DNA from: Planctomycetota bacterium
GTDB lineage: Bacteria > Planctomycetota > Planctomycetia > Isosphaerales > Isosphaeraceae
Direction: 5' to 3'
DNA length: 64,000 nt
Assembly: GCA_028291545.1 (NCBI GenBank)
Contig: JAQGHR010000065.1
Coordinates: forward strand, 1 to 64,000
Part shown: positions 62,645 through 64,000 of the stretch, piece after piece
How positions within the stretch are numbered: the first letter of the stretch is position 1
How the letters are laid out: the number at the start of each line of letters is the position of its first letter
The notes under the pieces: generated by a model
Databases searched by the model: none
Seen by the model: only the letters and a program-made list of their open reading frames with translations
Told to the model about the DNA's origin: nothing
Made by a program: the position numbers and the translations under genes

Positions 62645-63610
62645 TCACACTTCCATTCCCGAAACCACCGCCTCGATCGTGCCGGGGGCGTTGCCTTCGA
62701 GGCGGTTGTTCACGAACAGGAAGGCGGCCTTGCGGAGACGAAGGGCGCGGTTGATGAGGTAGCGCAAAGCGTCCCGGACCCGCTCGTTCGGTTCCTGGAT
62801 TTCCTTGTAGGGCGAGAGGCCGGCGACGGCGTCCTCGTAATTGCGGCCTCGACGGAGCAGGGCGCGGGCGACGACGAAATCGGCGGTGAAGGCGCCGGGG
62901 AGGGCGACTTGATCGGCGATCTCGGGCATGCGGGTCCAGGCGTTGAAGACATGGGCCACGTTGTACGAGGCGAGCGTCGCGAAGTAGTCTGGGCCGAGGT
63001 ACTCGGGGTTGCGGATCTCGACCGAGTAGCGGAAGCCCTCGGGCAAGGCGCCCAGGAATGCGTCGAGACGGGCGAAAAACTGCCCCGGATCGGGGAAGAC
63101 GCGCTTCGGGAAGGTGCCGAACTCGAAGATCATCGCCGCGACCCGGTCGCGGTACGGCCCCAGGGGCTGCGCGAACGCGGTTTCGAAGAGGCGGGGGTCG
63201 AGGAACCCCTTGTTCTCCTGCCCCGCCCGCGCCCCATACCGCGCGTGGCTGGGCCAGTTGGCGACGGTGATCTCCTCGGGGACCTTGAACGCGAACCGAA
63301 GCGAGTCCGGCGTCCCTCCGAAGAGCTTCGTCCAGTACGCCGTCGTGGGGAACTGGTAGAAGCTGAAATCGCCGCAGACGGCGGGAAACGTCTGGGCGTA
63401 CTCCTTCAAGCATTCGGCGTCGAACTTCGCCTGCGAGAACTTGCCCCGCGTGATGTAGCGCTCGGGCGAGTAGATCTCGCCGAGCCAGCCTTCATATTTC
63501 CACGAGCTTGTGCCGAGATAGACGCCCCTCTCGGCCAGCGCGTGGAGCTTCGCGGCCAACCGAGCGGCCTGGGGAGGGGGATCGTCATTGAAGAGGGAGA
63601 GCTGGGACAC
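62645..63610 (-). CDS. DUF72 domain-containing protein
   Basis: VYLGTSSWKYEGWLGEIYSPERYITRGKFSQAKFDAECLKEYAQTFPAVCGDFSFYQFPT. Confidence 0.85.
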   Translation of the reverse strand: MSQLSLFNDDPPPQAARLAAKLHALAERGVYLGTSSWKYEGWLGEIYSPERYITRGKFSQAKFDAECLKEYAQTFPAVCGDFSFYQFPTTAYWTKLFGGTPDSLRFAFKVPEEITVANWPSHARYGARAGQENKGFLDPRLFETAFAQPLGPYRDRVAAMIFEFGTFPKRVFPDPGQFFARLDAFLGALPEGFRYSVEIRNPEYLGPDYFATLASYNVAHVFNAWTRMPEIADQVALPGAFTADFVVARALLRRGRNYEDAVAGLSPYKEIQEPNERVRDALRYLINRALRLRKAAFLFVNNRLEGNAPGTIEAVVSGMEV

Positions 63611-63620
63611 GAATCGGGTC

Positions 63621-64000
63621 TCACAGCATCGGCAAATCCAGCTTCGATTCCCCCGCGATCTTGCGAAGCTTATCCTGGGCCCGGCTCTCGATCTGGCGGA
63701 CGCGCTCCTTGGTGATCTTCAGCTCGCGACCGATGAATTCCAGCGTCTGCTCGCTCGCGCCGCCCAGGCCATAGCGGTTGATGATAATGTACCGCTCGCG
63801 GTCATCCAGGCGGCCGAGCATGCCCTTGACGGCGTCCTGCATGCGCTTGAGGGAGGACTCGTACTCGTGCTCGTCGGCGCGAGTGTCGGCGGCGGCCTCG
63901 AACATCTCTTCGTGGCCGGTCACGAACCGGTCGCGTCGGTAGTTTTCCTCGGGAATCGTGCGGGCGAAATTCTTCATGATCGCCCAGGAGGCATAGGTGC
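63621..64000 (-). CDS. sigma-70 family RNA polymerase sigma factor (C-terminal part, truncated by window edge)
   Basis: TYASWAIMKNFARTIPEENYRRDRFVTGHEEM...LDDRERYIIINRYGLGGASEQTLEFIGRELKITKERVRQIESRAQDKLRKIA; the frame stays open to 64000. Confidence 0.9.
   Translation of the reverse strand, partial: TYASWAIMKNFARTIPEENYRRDRFVTGHEEMFEAAADTRADEHEYESSLKRMQDAVKGMLGRLDDRERYIIINRYGLGGASEQTLEFIGRELKITKERVRQIESRAQDKLRKIAGESKLDLPML

Overview
High-GC bacterial chromosome segment. Gene content points to Planctomycetes, probably Isosphaeraceae-like: LEPR-XLL-type N-termini, WD40/cytochrome c fusions, FHA-kinase, many exported proteins of unknown function. The backbone on the minus strand is tRNA-Thr(TGT)-Tyr(GTA)-Gly(TCC)-Thr(GGT)-tuf-rpmG-tRNA-Trp(CCA)-secE-nusG-rplK-[tRNA-Ile(TAT)]-rplA-rplJ-rplL-rpoB. 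It ends in a strong intrinsic terminator, and rpoC is not adjacent. The rest of the window includes a glycan-type block, psuG, an FHA-Ser/Thr kinase, a methanethiol-oxidase-like (SBP56) gene with SCO1/SenC, galK, metK, two seven-CXXCH cytochrome/TPR proteins with opposite domain order, a coiled-coil/TolC-like pair, an ABC ATPase, and a sigma factor cut by the right edge. The most unusual observations are: (1) two attC-like integron recombination sites, plus a third fragment, flanking cassette-like ORFs at the left edge with no integrase in the window; (2) rpoB separated from rpoC by a terminator; (3) a tRNA-Ile(UAU) inside the ribosomal protein cluster; (4) several families of long inverted repeats, one filling three gaps of the translation operon and another apparently encoding the signal peptide of the SCO1-like protein. 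No CRISPR, rRNA or intact mobile element was found. All calls were made by eye from the sequence and the supplied ORFs; no database search was run.
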